Positions 8,879 to 19,438 of a DNA stretch of 26,592 nt are shown piece after piece (within the stretch, counting starts at the first letter, position 1; every line of letters starts with the position of its first letter). Origin of the DNA: Lingula anatina (lineage: Eukaryota; Brachiopoda; Lingulata; Lingulida; Lingulidae); assembly GCF_001039355.2 (NCBI RefSeq), contig NW_019774403.1, positions 7,408 through 33,999 on the forward strand, given 5' to 3'. A program made the position numbers and the translations under genes. A model generated the notes under the pieces. The model was given only the letters and a program-made list of their open reading frames with translations. It was not told the origin of the DNA and searched no databases.

Positions 8879-10691
8879 TCAGTGCGCGTTGTGCAAAATC
8901 CATATCAGCTGTTTTTCAATAAACCTTAACTCCTGTTGCAACTTTATCATAGACTCCAGTAAATCTTGCTGCTGCTGGAGAAGCAGCAACTGAAGGCATA
9001 TTTCTGCGGGACTATCGTCGTCTGCGCTCTGGAAAAAGAAGACACTGTTATGTAGACGTAGGTGGCCGATTTTGATTGATGGTGTTTAATTTGTATGTTA
9101 TTCCGCTCGCCTGCGTGCTTTTGCCTTTCTGAAAAATAAGGCCTGGTTTTCTGTTAGATTTGATACTTTGATCAATGAGTTACATGTATAGTTAGGGAAA
9201 GAAATCGTTGAATTCATAATGAGAAAAATGGTGATCTAAAAGAAAGTCCGAGAAAAATTAGAAAACTTTTCTCCATTGCCATAAATATGCGATATTTCAC
9301 ACTGAACAATATTACTCAGTATACACAATAAAGAATCAATTTCATATAGGGCCTACATGTATTAATGGGATTTAGCACAACTTCATATATTGTGTTTTCA
9401 CTGCTATGTACTGGACGCATTATCAAACTGCGAACGAGATATGATTATTCTACAACAGAAATATCTAGTTGGAGATTTTCAACAACAACGATTTTATAAT
9501 ATCTCTCTCACCGAGTCTTCTCTGAAATTCACCGGCGTGTCTACATATCCCTCACCCTGCATGTTGGTCTTCGACCCAGCCTCGGAGCACTGCTGTTCGT
9601 GTCCAATAGCCTAGAATGACAAAATAAATAAAAATAAATAAATGAATATAATAATAATAATAATTAGCAGGCCTCAAAACTTTTCTTTGAATACAACACA
9701 AAAACAAATAATTTTCTCTGACTTTGGTGCAACAGCAGCGTACCCGTTTTATGACAAGTGCAAGTATTTCGGAGGATTTTTTTTTTTTTATTTACATCAT
9801 AGAAATCCTAAAAGCAATTTCAGATTAATTTTATGGTAACACATGTATAAATCTTCGCGGTTCTTTCTACTAGAAGTTGTAACTTCTGATTGACATTGGA
9901 TTTTTTTTCTTTTCAGACATATAGAGGTTCCAAATATGACCGCGTCTTCTGAACATGTCCATAATCAGCCAAGTTTTTCGTTTGAATCAGAAAGGAAAAT
10001 ATCAGCTCTCTCCGCGGTGCCACAGGAGTTACATTCCGTATTGTTAAACCCGTTACAGTACATTAACTTTTACTTGGGACTAAGATTGCATTTGCCTGTA
10101 ACGAACCTCAGAGAATAATGACATTTTATGTATAGCATTTACTGTTGTCTTGGATGTCTTACAAAATTACAAATTTCACGCATACGCATTCTGCAATTTT
10201 CATCATTTGAATTGCATCATTTTCTCATCATTTTATTCGTAACCGGAGGTAAGAGGTAATGTGCAACTAGATATAATGTTCATAATTCATTCTAAGGAGT
10301 GACAAAGCAATTTTCGAAATTTTCTCTCGAGACATACATGTAGCGCGGTTTGCTGCGTAAGCGGTAACTACACAGGTGCGTCCTATGCATTAATCCAAAG
10401 GCGACTACGCTATCAATGTGATCAAGTAACAAAAAGTACTCTAGTGTAAGTAGACTAAAACAAGCAAAGACTCTAAGCATAATTTTCAAAATATATGTAT
10501 CTTACACAACACTTTCATGTTGACGGAATTGTGGTAAAGCACACTTGCAATGCGTCGCTCTGCCTGTCAATAGGATGTACAGTTTTCTTACAACTTACCG
10601 CTGCGGACTTGAAATTGCTTTTCTCGCTGCCTTTCCCAACCACATCCTCATTTTCCCCACTTTCTTTTCCACGGCGCTGATCACTCTCCAT
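8879..10691 (-). CDS. Small three-exon protein with a C-terminal coiled coil, unknown function
   Basis: Exons are 10691-10599, 9610-9512 and 9028-8879, giving 113 residues. Donors are GCG|GTAAGT and TCG|GTGAGA; acceptors are CATTCTAG|GCT and TTTTCCAG|AGC. All junctions are phase 0 and every exon is open across its full length. Exon 1 (from MESDQRRGKESG) is charged and probably disordered, exon 2 is polar, and exon 3 (SADDDSPAEICLQLLLLQQQ onward) is a Leu/Gln-rich amphipathic helix of about 35 residues ending ILHNAH. An in-frame ATG at 10727 would add 12 residues. Similar Gln/Leu coiled coils end Myb/SANT-like and NAIF1-like proteins, but no Myb domain is present, so I assign no family. It may self-associate or bind a helical partner. 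The gene lies in tandem downstream of the CTR-like gene, about 275 bp from its poly(A) signal. Confidence 0.6.
9917..10118 (+). other. Possible plus-strand terminal exon inside the intron of the small gene
   Basis: A very strong acceptor (T-rich tract ending TTTTCAG at 9916) is followed by an open frame of 66 codons to TAA, starting H-I-E-V-P-N-M. The composition is protein-like. I found no upstream plus-strand exon with a matching phase, so this may be chance. Confidence 0.2.
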
Positions 10692-10965
10692 CCCTGAATA
10701 TTGCCAAACCTTTCTACTAGTCCGCAAGTAGTCGTAAATGAGATGTCACATGCGAGTGCTTTCCAATACGGGGAGAGTTAACCTATTTCATTCGACCTTC
10801 GCATTCTGCACGATTTGAAGACTCATAGAAAAGGGAATCATCTACCGAAAGACCCGTTTCAGGTCAAAGAGACTGCATTATGATATAACGTTGAAGTGCG
10901 GTACTAAGTGGGGAGCGGGAGAATTGTGAAAATTGGAAAGTTTTGAACAGTTTTGAAATATATAA

Positions 10966-10976
10966 TTTATTTTATT
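10966..10976 (-). terminator. Poly(A) signals of the CTR-like gene
   Basis: Two overlapping AATAAA hexamers on the minus strand (10976-10971 and 10971-10966) lie about 205-215 bases after the stop codon at 11182, giving a short 3' UTR. Confidence 0.55.
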
Positions 10977-11181
10977 TCAATAATAATTAATGTCACCAAT
11001 ACATGCCTTGCCCTTACGAGCCTTACCCTAAGCTTGGACCTAAGAGAATTACAACAACGTTTATATATATTTCAAATTTAAAGGATTGTCTTCACAGTAA
11101 CTGTAGATATTCACAAACATTTTAATTAAAATTTTAAGTTCGTTCGTCAAAGGAAACTGTAAATCGTAATGGAAATAATCT

Positions 11182-13289
11182 CTACATGCAGTTTATGGAC
11201 AGAAGTCTCCTCGCTGGATAGGGACTGAAGATAAGAACCCCCATAGCGGCGCCCGCACACAGCATAATACATAGCCACAGGTTCAGCGTCAGGAATATCA
11301 GGACCATTAGCAGAGCAGCGAAGACTTGGAGGGCGTATAGCAGCGCATGGAGCACGTGGAGGCAGCAGTAGCTACCGCAACTTGACCTGCGTGAGGATAC
11401 AGAAAAGTATATGGTGGAACGACATGACGAATAAAAGCGTAATATATGGACCTTTTACCATGGAACTTTCATGTACCTTAATTAAATTTCACCTATAGGG
11501 GACCTTTTCCCTGAAAAAAGGGGGGGTTCTTTCAAACCCCCCCAACCTCCCCCCCCCCCCCCCCCGGCTACGGGCCTGCCGTATATTTTAAGCTTCAGGT
11601 AACTTGTAGAGTCTTTAAAATTAAAGGGATAACAACTGTTCGATTTGGCTAAAAAAACTGATTTGCCATCCTTAACAATGGTTAATTAATCCATTCTGAC
11701 ATTCAAAGTTAGTCTATGTTTTTTTAGTTTTAAAGAGATTATTATGGAGGTACAGCCACCTGTGAAGGTCCACGTGGTCTGATGGCAAGCACAGTTTCCA
11801 TAATTATTGCGACAACCGCTTTTTTTGGTGGAAAAATGTAATTCATTAAACTTCTTTGAGTTGTTTACAGTGTTTTTAATGTGAAATATGGATCTCATGC
11901 GAACAGTTGTTGCCCCTTTAAGGTATTCAACATAAGGTTACACGGGGAATGTATTGAGGAGTTATAAGGGATGTCACCATTTCCTTCACCACGTTGAAGT
12001 ACTACATGTAATACCGTACTATAAATGCCATTCTGTCAATATGCCACGTTTCTTTTTTTCTCATTACACTGTTCATACCCCCCCTGGTTGATTACACAGT
12101 TTCTCTAGGCCTGCTCGATTTTTAAAGTCACCAAATGAGGTTTGACAAAAAGAGCGGTTGAAAACTCGTCCGCCGGCATATTTTAATCCTTCTACATTGG
12201 CGCTTACTTTGTGTTGCTGAAAACATTTCTTTTGTGAAGTGCGGTTCTAATCCTGTACGTAAGAAAAGATAAAAGGGCTTTCTTTTTGTATGAAGCTGAC
12301 AGCCTATTTCGCCGATTTGTAAGACATGCCACTGAAGAGAGATTGAAGGGACCACCTCAAATTCCCGTTACCTGTGCTTTATTTCCCCACGAAAAACATT
12401 CTTAAATTTCCGGGGGTAAGTGATATTTTCTCTGACTTTTCAAACTTCGATCCTACTCTCCTGCCCCCCCCCCCCCCCCACCCCAATAACCTTGTAATAA
12501 TCTCGGAAATGTTTTTAAATTTTTTTAAAAGAGGTGGAAAGGGGAGTAGGTAGACAGCAAATCCAAACGAATGAAGTGTTGCGTTACTTAATAAGTTATG
12601 TGTTTTTAAGAATTTCACTATCTACAGTCTTTCCGAGAATTCATTTATTTTCATAATTCAAAATGAGCTGTCCCTTTCCCCTAGACCATGGACATAATGA
12701 GAGATTATGTCCATGCCTGGACCAAGCCAATGCTGGAACCTATCAATCACGTGGCGTTGAGACCACGTGGCCATCACGTGCACGTTGCTATGGCGTTATA
12801 AAGTGGCTGTCACGTTGTCCCCAAGTGGCGCGTTCCCCTGGTAACTTTTACGATCATTTACTTTGTAATGACAGCCGTTAGAAATATTGCATCAGTTAAT
12901 TTGAAACAACAGTAATCTATTGTGTTTAACAAATATTCATATATAAAATGAGTAAAGATGAACTAAACCGTGATTGCAAGTCCGTTGATATTTTTTAAAA
13001 CTAAATCTTACTCCATATCCATGTCTTCCCCGGGTCGTCTGGGTACTGCTCCATAGCCATTTTGCTCGGCGTACAGGGGCGGGTCACTGCGCTGTTTTAG
13101 GTGGTCGAGCTTAGCATACTGGACGCAGAGATTCAACGCTTTTAACCCCTCGTAAAGGAAAGAGAATGTGAACACAGCCAAACATGTCGCCATGAAGTCT
13201 GTAACACAAACACCGCGAGTTAAAAATTAAACAAAAAAGTAAAATTCTTGTTCTGCTATTGCAATTTAAATAATATCAACAACAACAAC

Positions 13290-13340
<51 letters not shown>

Positions 13341-14315
13341 TTATTACCGTACTACCACTAGGGCATTTTACAATGACTATATGGCCACACAAAGTACATG
13401 TACATGTACATTTATCCGTGCTATTATTCAAACCAAAATGTTATTGAAATACTACTTAAACGTATGATACAAACACAATTAAGTGGAAGACAGTAAGAAA
13501 GATAAAGAATTAGTATAAAATAATATAATATGATATATTTTTCTACGTGTATATCCAATACTAGTCTGGATATAACGAGCGAGCGAGCGAGCGAGCGAAC
13601 GAGAGAGAGAGAGAGAGAGAGACTAACGCCATTCCGGATCGGTCATCCATTGCTCAAAAATTCTAATCTTTTCAGTCCCAAAATGGAAGGACAGCTATAA
13701 AAAGACAAAATGGGATACAATCATAGGTGTTAATATATAGTTATCTGTAAAAGATTAAAAATCCAAGCTGCTCGACTTATTATACCCAACGACTTTTTCT
13801 CACATTAACATGTAAATTGTTACAGTTGCACTCGGTCTTCTCTAAAGCAATTTCATAACAGAGTTAAGGTTAAATCGACAAGTAATATTTGCGTTCTGAT
13901 GCATAACGTGTGTCTCGGGATCTTTTCAACACATATCACCCCAAGCATGATCATCAGGTATTTTGATCGAGATGTGGTATTTGGTATCCGTATAGGACGA
14001 CTTATATGTCGAGCAACAAAGCGTCGGCACTGACTGTTTTTATACTTTTGAATGGTGCATACCAGTAAGTATAGGCCGCCGACAACTGTCCTACGAGTCT
14101 CATCTAATTATGTCAGGTGAGATATCTCTGTTCATCAGGTGACTATGGTTCTGAGACAAATTTCATTAAGAATGACCAAATCATATAACCAATAATACTG
14201 TTTACCTATAATTTGGCCTCTCTTACGACAAGTACTTGTTTAGAAAATATGATTGTATTTGTAGAAATGCATAATGAAAACAGAAACATACCTTATCATC
14301 TGATGGATACGACAT
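11182..14315 (-). CDS. SLC31/CTR copper-transporter-family protein, complete, 160 aa
   Basis: Exons are 14315-14292, 13694-13628, 13198-13012 and 11386-11182, with phases 0, 1 and 2 matching at each junction. An in-frame TGA lies five codons before the ATG, which fixes the start. The product follows the CTR plan: a very short N-terminus, the FHFG motif before TM1 (residues 11-14), TM1 ending in FLYEGLK (about 44-50; human CTR1 has MFYEGLK), a cytosolic loop, TM2 (about 104-125) and TM3 (about 129-147) with LIF.T.N...CI and the helix-packing GxxxG (G138, G142). CTR proteins form plasma- or endolysosomal-membrane trimers that pass Cu(I). The three key methionines of human CTR1 (M45, M150, M154) align here with L9, V121 and L125, and no Met/His-rich ectodomain or C-terminal HCH is present. 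The donor of exon 2 (C|GTTAGT) is non-consensus. Transport activity is therefore doubtful; family membership is not. Confidence 0.88.
11447..11580. repeat. Poly-C-associated dispersed repeat, copy 1
   Basis: From TGGACCTTTTACCAT at 11447 this resembles the sequence from 26448 to the window end: both contain GGACCTTTTACCAT, an ATTAAATT stretch, then GACCTTTTCCC and a long poly-C tract (C17 at 11549-11565 here). It lies in intron 3 of the CTR-like gene. Confidence 0.55.
12128..12355 (-). pseudogene. Protein-like segment related to 6142-6342
   Basis: An open minus-strand frame of 75 codons inside intron 3 of the CTR-like gene includes LQIGEIGCQLHT, matching the segment at 6142-6342. It has no splice sites that would join it to the CTR exons, and its similarity to a distant non-genic copy points to a repeat. 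Confidence 0.3.
12464..12479. repeat. Poly-C tract
   Basis: A run of 16 C residues within intron 3 of the CTR-like gene, one of several in the window (others at 14954-14965, 19899-19909 and 26215-26229). Confidence 0.9.
12687..12715. repeat. Perfect 12-bp hairpin
   Basis: CATGGACATAAT (12687-12698) and ATTATGTCCATG (12704-12715) are exact reverse complements around the loop GAGAG. It lies about 30 bp before the E-box cluster. Confidence 0.7.
12748..12780. promoter_or_regulatory. Cluster of three CACGTG E-boxes in a CTR-like intron
   Basis: CACGTG palindromes occur at 12748-12753, 12764-12769 and 12775-12780. CACGTT half-matches follow at 12781 and about 12810. CACGTG is the site for bHLH-ZIP factors (USF, MITF/TFEB, MYC types). 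Three in 33 bp is unusual in AT-rich DNA, and the position in the intron suggests a possible enhancer. Confidence 0.35.
13279..13340. repeat. (AAC)n-(AAT)n microsatellite
   Basis: A short AAC run followed by about 17 AAT units, in intron 2 of the CTR-like gene. Confidence 0.9.
13577..13621. repeat. (GAGC)n-(GA)n microsatellite abutting a splice donor
   Basis: GAGC units followed by GA dinucleotides end at 13621. On the minus strand this CT-rich tract begins about five bases after the non-consensus donor GTTAGT of CTR exon 2 (GT at 13627-13626). The repeat could affect use of this donor. Confidence 0.85.
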
Positions 14316-15651
14316 GTTTTCAAACACTTGTCATCTAGCCCAGTAAAGTAATGACTCTGCATGATACAACGTCGTTTGACGTCCAATTTCTGTTGAAATT
14401 ATAAATAAAGTATCACCACTATTATTGTTACACAACTTTTCATTGCTAAATAAATGTAACTAATCGATATCATCATCATCGCCACCTGCGTCACTCCTCT
14501 TGAGAACAGTTCAACTAGGCACCATGAAGAACTGTCCATTATCGATCCTATATATATATATAAATTATATTTAAATCCTAAAAATTGGCATATATTTAAT
14601 ACGGATTGCAAAATAACTTTACACGGTGCCTTTAAGCTCTGCTCATACAAGAGGACAAGACCACCATCAAATATTTGTACGTACACACGAGTGCCCGCAT
14701 GGAATTTGTTGGTGTCTTTATTAATTCAGGAAATACTAATTTAGTTTTGTCAACGCTTCCTTACAACACAAACAAGACAGTTTGTTATCTACTGGTACCG
14801 GCCTTTGAATCGTCTGCATAATGCTAATTTGGTCTCCCGCATTCGCAACAGCGGTGACTGTGTCGTTCACTCTTAATTATCCCAGTGCCTTTATAACTGT
14901 ACTTTTACCCCTTTTTATTATGTATCATATTAACTACGAATTTGAGAAATCAACCCCCCCCCCCCAAAAAAAAAAAAAAACACACACACACATACACACA
15001 CACTTAAAGGAATAATTACTATATTAAGGCATTGGCGTGTCTTGCAATAAGATTCGGATATAAAGCCAAAACCACACCACGATCTGCAAATAAAATAAGT
15101 CGTACCCATTAACTTTTGTAACATATAGGGACATTAATTCAGTTTGCTAAGAAAATAAGACATCAACTTCTCTTTAAAAATCTCATTGCATGTCAGGTAT
15201 GTTTGAAATAAAGGAGGTAACAGAAAACAAAAAATAACAACTCACGCCTTAGTTTAATTTTATTAATACTAAGCAGATAATATCACAAAAAAATATCAGT
15301 CAAGTACAACAGTCTGTTAAAATTAGTTTCTTTAAAGTTAAAATTGCCTATAAAGCTAAAAATGCAAGATATATTATCAAAGAATTGGTTAAATCATTCT
15401 CCACTTGTATATTTCAATCTTAGCAAGAGCTCGCCTTCTCCTTAATACCATGTGCACATTATTTATAATGCCCTTTTTCATACAGTACCACCTGCACTGT
15501 CTGGAATGTGGTTTTGTAGTCATATATATATTGTAAGTTGTAATCACAAAAATATGTTTTTAAAAATATGGGACTACTTCACATTCAAAAATATCAATAA
15601 GAAAGATATCCATTTACAAAACCCAAGGAATGACAGTCACAATTCAATTTG

Positions 15652-15731
<80 letters not shown>

Positions 15732-17032
15732 AAAACAACAGCAGGTTAAAAAAACTGCAAACCTTATAACTGTCATATTATGCCTGTGCATGCCAATCTC
15801 ATGTTTCACCTTTGTCAACTTTTCCTTTATAAAAATATCAAGGAGATAGGCTTTGAATACTAAACCTCAATTACAAATAGCTAAATCTGGTGGTATTGAT
15901 TCAGACTGATGTTCAACTTGAAATAGTGCTGCTCTCTCCCTTTAAAAAATTAACCAATAAACATGCTTTTCTAAAAGCAAAGATTGTAAATGACACACTC
16001 ACACACAAACACACACATATATAATGCACAGCTATAGAAGTGAATTCTATAAACAGAATACCTAGTGCTCTTGCCTGATAACCTTTAAAGCATAGAACTA
16101 AGTTATTAGGGTCTCCATCACCATGATCATTAACTGCTTGTATTGTATAATTGTAACAACAGGTGGTTAAGGTTACAACATGTGAAAGAAGAGTAATTTG
16201 TTATAGCTATCATAATGTTATCATACCCAGTATTAAATAGCTTTCATACATGAATACCCACATGCAATGGTATGTAATATGCTGTGCTAATTTTATGATT
16301 CTCAAGACGTTTCACAAAATAAAAATGCAAAATTAATATTTAAAGATGGTACGGACAATTGATTACCTTCCAAGATTATTATAAAGTACTCTGTAAATAC
16401 CATGTTCTATTTAAAACCTAAAATAATTAATACCATCGATTGATATTCATTAAAAATTTAATGCGAGTAGGTTTTTATAATTGCAACATTCCTTGATTCC
16501 ATTAAAATTTTTTTAATATTAGTGTTGAATGAAAACAAAAACATAACAAAAACAAAAAAGTTTGGCCTTAGACACTTCAGTGCCTGCAATGGAACAAAAA
16601 TTCTTAATGCAACAATTCACTGACAGACCACAATTATTTCAGAGTTAAAACTTCACTTCAATCTCCTGAATTCCCTCACACATTCCTCCAAAATATCAAA
16701 TGTCCAAAATTGAGAAAAAAAGTCCATTTGAAACTTCCCTTACTGTATGATCTTCTTCACGGTGTCTATTAGAGGGTCCTATGCTGTCAGTAATCCCATA
16801 GTATATGAAACAGAGTGAGTGTCAAAATCACGACCTTTTGGTCTTACATATAATACATGTAGGAGCCCTTGGGGCAAAGAACAGGATATCTGTATATAAT
16901 GACAAAAATATCTGTAAAGTCACATAATGGATAAATTTGACAATTATTTTATGATATAAATGTGACTTTCATGTTATTAATAATATCAGTGGACCTTACC
17001 TCCTTACTGGCAATTTCTTAAAAATTTGAAAG
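14316..17032. other. Upstream region of the CTR-like gene and intergenic DNA
   Basis: The first few hundred bases should hold the CTR-like promoter; a TGACGTCC CRE-like site occurs near 14377. The rest is AT-rich. It contains a C12-A15-(CA)n composite at 14954-15002 and a (TA)n tract at 15653-15725. I see no coding exon with good splice sites and a recognisable product. Confidence 0.45.
15653..15725. repeat. (TA)n microsatellite, about 36 units
   Basis: An uninterrupted TA dinucleotide tract of about 72 bp in intergenic DNA. The open frames through it on both strands encode only alternating Tyr-Ile and are artefacts. Confidence 0.95.
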
Positions 17033-17249
17033 TCTTAGAGTGCATTCCCAGTGATTTAGATCAATCCATCCGAATCGACCCGACTCCCTGGGGGTTCACA
17101 CTAAATTACAGTCAGCTGAGTGCGCACAACAGTTAATTACAGCTTTGAGTTAGCGGGACAAATGCTTACGCCGGCTAAGCTGACAGTTATCTAGGGAGAC
17201 TCCCCAGGGGGATAGATTGATCTAAAATCTGTAGGATCGGGTCGTAGAC
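17033..17249 (-). mobile_element. GATCGATCTA-family MITE, copy C (reverse orientation)
   Basis: It carries CTCCCTGGGGGTTCAC and CTCCCCAGGGGGATAGATTG, the reverse complements of the copy A/B cores, within CTTAGAGTGCATTCCC on the left and GGGTCGTAGAC on the right. The internal GTTAATTACAGC matches the conserved centre. Confidence 0.7.
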
Positions 17250-17828
17250 AATTTTTTTCCTAATAAATGTCATAAAAATAAGTGTTGCTTTTTATCTGAA
17301 ATGTCTAGAGTCATCATAAGTTATCTACAATTTTATGTTGAATTTGTGTATAAATTATTTAAACTAATTAAACTCATTGCATATTATTAATACTAATCAA
17401 GTTGTCCAGTGATATTACAAAGAAACATGTATGTGTGGATTGATATACTGAATGTGTGTCTATCTGCAGGTAAGTGTATGCCTGATGTTCATCAAAATAT
17501 TACAGATATCCCTTTCATTAGTGGCCACTCAATAGTGAGTTTTTATGAATATCTGGCATGTCTTTGACTGGATGTCTATATCATATTTCAGAGAACTGTT
17601 AGACCAAGAATTTTTATACCACTCAAATATGGATTAAGAGTACAATCATAAGCTAACTCAACACCTCTTGCTTTACCCAGTAAAACAGAGAAAAGTAAAT
17701 CAAATGTCACCGGAAGTCACATTGTTGGGAACACTTAAGATCATCACAAAAGATTAGCATGAACAATTATCATTGGACATAGCACCCAGGGGCACAGGGA
17801 TCACAACAGAACAGTTTAGATCAAACCA
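17250..17828. other. AT-rich intergenic, nothing recognised
   Basis: A perfect plus-strand donor consensus (CAG|GTAAGT near 17470) occurs, but the short frame before it has no partner exon. No gene is called. Confidence 0.45.
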
Positions 17829-18000
17829 TTAAGGCTTCATTCACATGCAATAAGTTATTGGCAGCGCGAGTATAGTAACTGGCTCGCGCTGCCAGTAATT
17901 ACGCCGCGGGATATTCAGGGCACAGACCGTGATCATAAGACATACTGCGAATAGAAAATAGAATTTAGAAAATAGACATTGCATGTGAATGAAGCCTTAA
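17829..18000. mobile_element. TTAA-flanked MITE with 19-bp inverted repeats and an internal hairpin
   Basis: TTAA at 17829-17832 and 17997-18000 flank perfect inverted repeats beginning GGCTTCATTCACATGCAAT (17833-17851, and its complement at 17978-17996). TTAA duplications are typical of piggyBac and Kolobok transposons. Inside, GGCAGCGCGAG (about 17860) and CTCGCGCTGCC (about 17883) form a GC-rich hairpin that contrasts with the AT-rich surroundings. No ORF is present. Confidence 0.8.
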
Positions 18001-18064
18001 GTTATTAAATATACTATTGAGAAAAAAACATGATATGAAGATGTGAGGAAACAGGTAATTGCAC

Positions 18065-18146
18065 TCATCCAATATATTCCTTCAATGAATTTAGTGCCTC
18101 TTTGATCATGTTGCCTTCCCAAAATTGTTTTCCATGATCCGAGGCT
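18065..18146 (-). CDS. Candidate terminal exon, possibly the end of a death domain
   Basis: After the acceptor TTTTGAACAG the frame encodes 26 residues (S-D-H-G-K-Q-F-W-E-G-N-M-I-K-E-A-L-N-S-L-K-E-Y-I-G region) then TGA. The shape, a Trp followed by an amphipathic helix ending in a Gly, resembles helices 5-6 of death domains (LLxxW...ALxxALxxIG). It would join in phase 2 to the candidate exon at 19525-19439. The open frame extends further upstream through the acceptor, so the boundary is uncertain. It may instead be a relic of an unknown gene. Confidence 0.25.
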
Positions 18147-18699
18147 CTGTTCAAAACCAAGTTGATCCACAGATTGCAACACGGATCAAATATGAAAGCA
18201 TGCCAAGTAACCCCTGTATAATCCTCTCCCAGTGCAGAGACGGTGCATGTAAGAAGTGCGGATGCCATTAGGGGATTACACAGCATGCGTTCAAGTGTTG
18301 AGCCATATTGTTGTAATTAGTTTGTTTACTCCACTTGTGCTTGTTTACCTAGAAAGTCAGTACGAATACATAATAAAGATTATAGTCAATTTCTTTTGAT
18401 CAAACCAGGCCTTTTGGTCAAAAACAAAGATCACTATCTTCATATCATGAGTTAGAATTATCTTAATTTAAGAAAAATCAATATCTGTGAGGATTCAAAC
18501 CAAGTGACCCCAAAACTGTATACAAATATTGTCTTATGTGCCATGTCATATACAAATTTTTTGTTCTAAGTGAATGTATGGTTGATGGATGAGTATCACA
18601 AGTTTTTATGGAATGGAAAATGGTTTTAAAAATCTACTGCTTTAAGGTACAACGGAATGTATACAGTATAGCCTTTGAGCATCAAACTGCATTTTCATA

Positions 18700-18965
18700 C
18701 ACCTACTGAACTAGCTGGATTGATCTAACTGAGGGGTTTCTCGTGAAAGTGCTTTCAAAGTAATCAGCTTAATTGTCTGGCATGCCCCTTTGAGTAACTA
18801 GGAGGCAATTGACTATCATTAATTACCCACTAGTGGCTTGAGTATGTGTGCCACACATTAACGCCACTTACAGTGCATGCACTTAAGTTGTACTTTATAG
18901 TGCATGCACTTTAGTTAGAATCCTCGCAGAGTTAGATCAATCCAGCTAGTGCAATGGGTTTATAG
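18700..18965. mobile_element. MITE subfamily 2, copy D
   Basis: CTAGCTGGATTGATCTAACT at 18711-18730 is the exact reverse complement of 18930-18949. The interior shares CAGCTTAA, TGTCTGGCATGCCCC and GTTAATTACCC-type blocks with copy E, and GATCTAACT links it to the GATCGATCTA family. The right half contains duplicated GTGCATGCACTT motifs. Confidence 0.75.
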
Positions 18966-19071
18966 AGAACAGAGCCAAGAACAACACATTCACTCTTGAC
19001 ATAAAATAGGTATATAACATGGCATACTGCTCATTATTAGTATACAATACAATTGAGTAAAGAATATGATT

Positions 19072-19324
19072 GCGTTCCCATAAACCCAACATACCAGCTG
19101 GATCAATCTAACTCTGCAGGGCTTCTCATTTAAGTGCTTTATGTGTAATCAGCTTAACTGTCTGGCATGCCCCAATTGAGTAACTAGGGGGTAACTGACT
19201 ATTGTTAATTACCCCCTAGCACCTTGAATAGGCATAACAGACATTTAAGATGCTTTCACTGAATGATATTTAGCGAGAAACTACAGTGTTAGATCGATCT
19301 AGTACAATGGGTTTATGGGAACGC
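19072..19324. mobile_element. MITE subfamily 2, copy E, with perfect 17-bp ends
   Basis: GCGTTCCCATAAACCCA at 19072-19088 is the exact reverse complement of 19308-19324. The subterminal GGATCAATCTAACTCTGCAG and CAGTGTTAGATCGATCT continue the palindrome. The centre has TAACTAGGGGGTAACTG and GTTAATTACCCCCTAG, itself an inverted pair. Confidence 0.82.
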
Positions 19325-19438
19325 TGCATATGGTTAATATCTAAATGCAGTGCCATGATCCTGTGCCCCGTCTTTGGCAATACAACAACATTATGTCCCA
19401 ACTCTCTCTCTACAGCTCAAGCAAATGCTGTTATTCAC

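Noticed and set aside
9390-9614. 74-codon plus-strand ORF
   Set aside because: It overlaps exon 2 of the minus-strand small gene, which has better splice sites and phase agreement.
14292-14361. Upstream ATG (MQSHYF...) as the CTR-like start
   Set aside because: It is in a different frame from the CTR exons; the ATG at 14315 has an in-frame upstream stop and correct phase. It could only be a uORF.
15452-15849. Three ORFs of 66-105 codons through the (TA)n tract
   Set aside because: They are open only because TA repeats encode Tyr-Ile on both strands; the flanks have no coding features.
16740-16778. Minus-strand acceptor followed by a 12-codon tail, DPLIDTVKKIIQ
   Set aside because: It looks like a C-terminal exon, but it is too short and no preceding exon with a matching phase could be shown.
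17410-17475. Plus-strand ATG with a perfect CAG|GTAAGT donor
   Set aside because: Single short frame with no downstream plus-strand exon.
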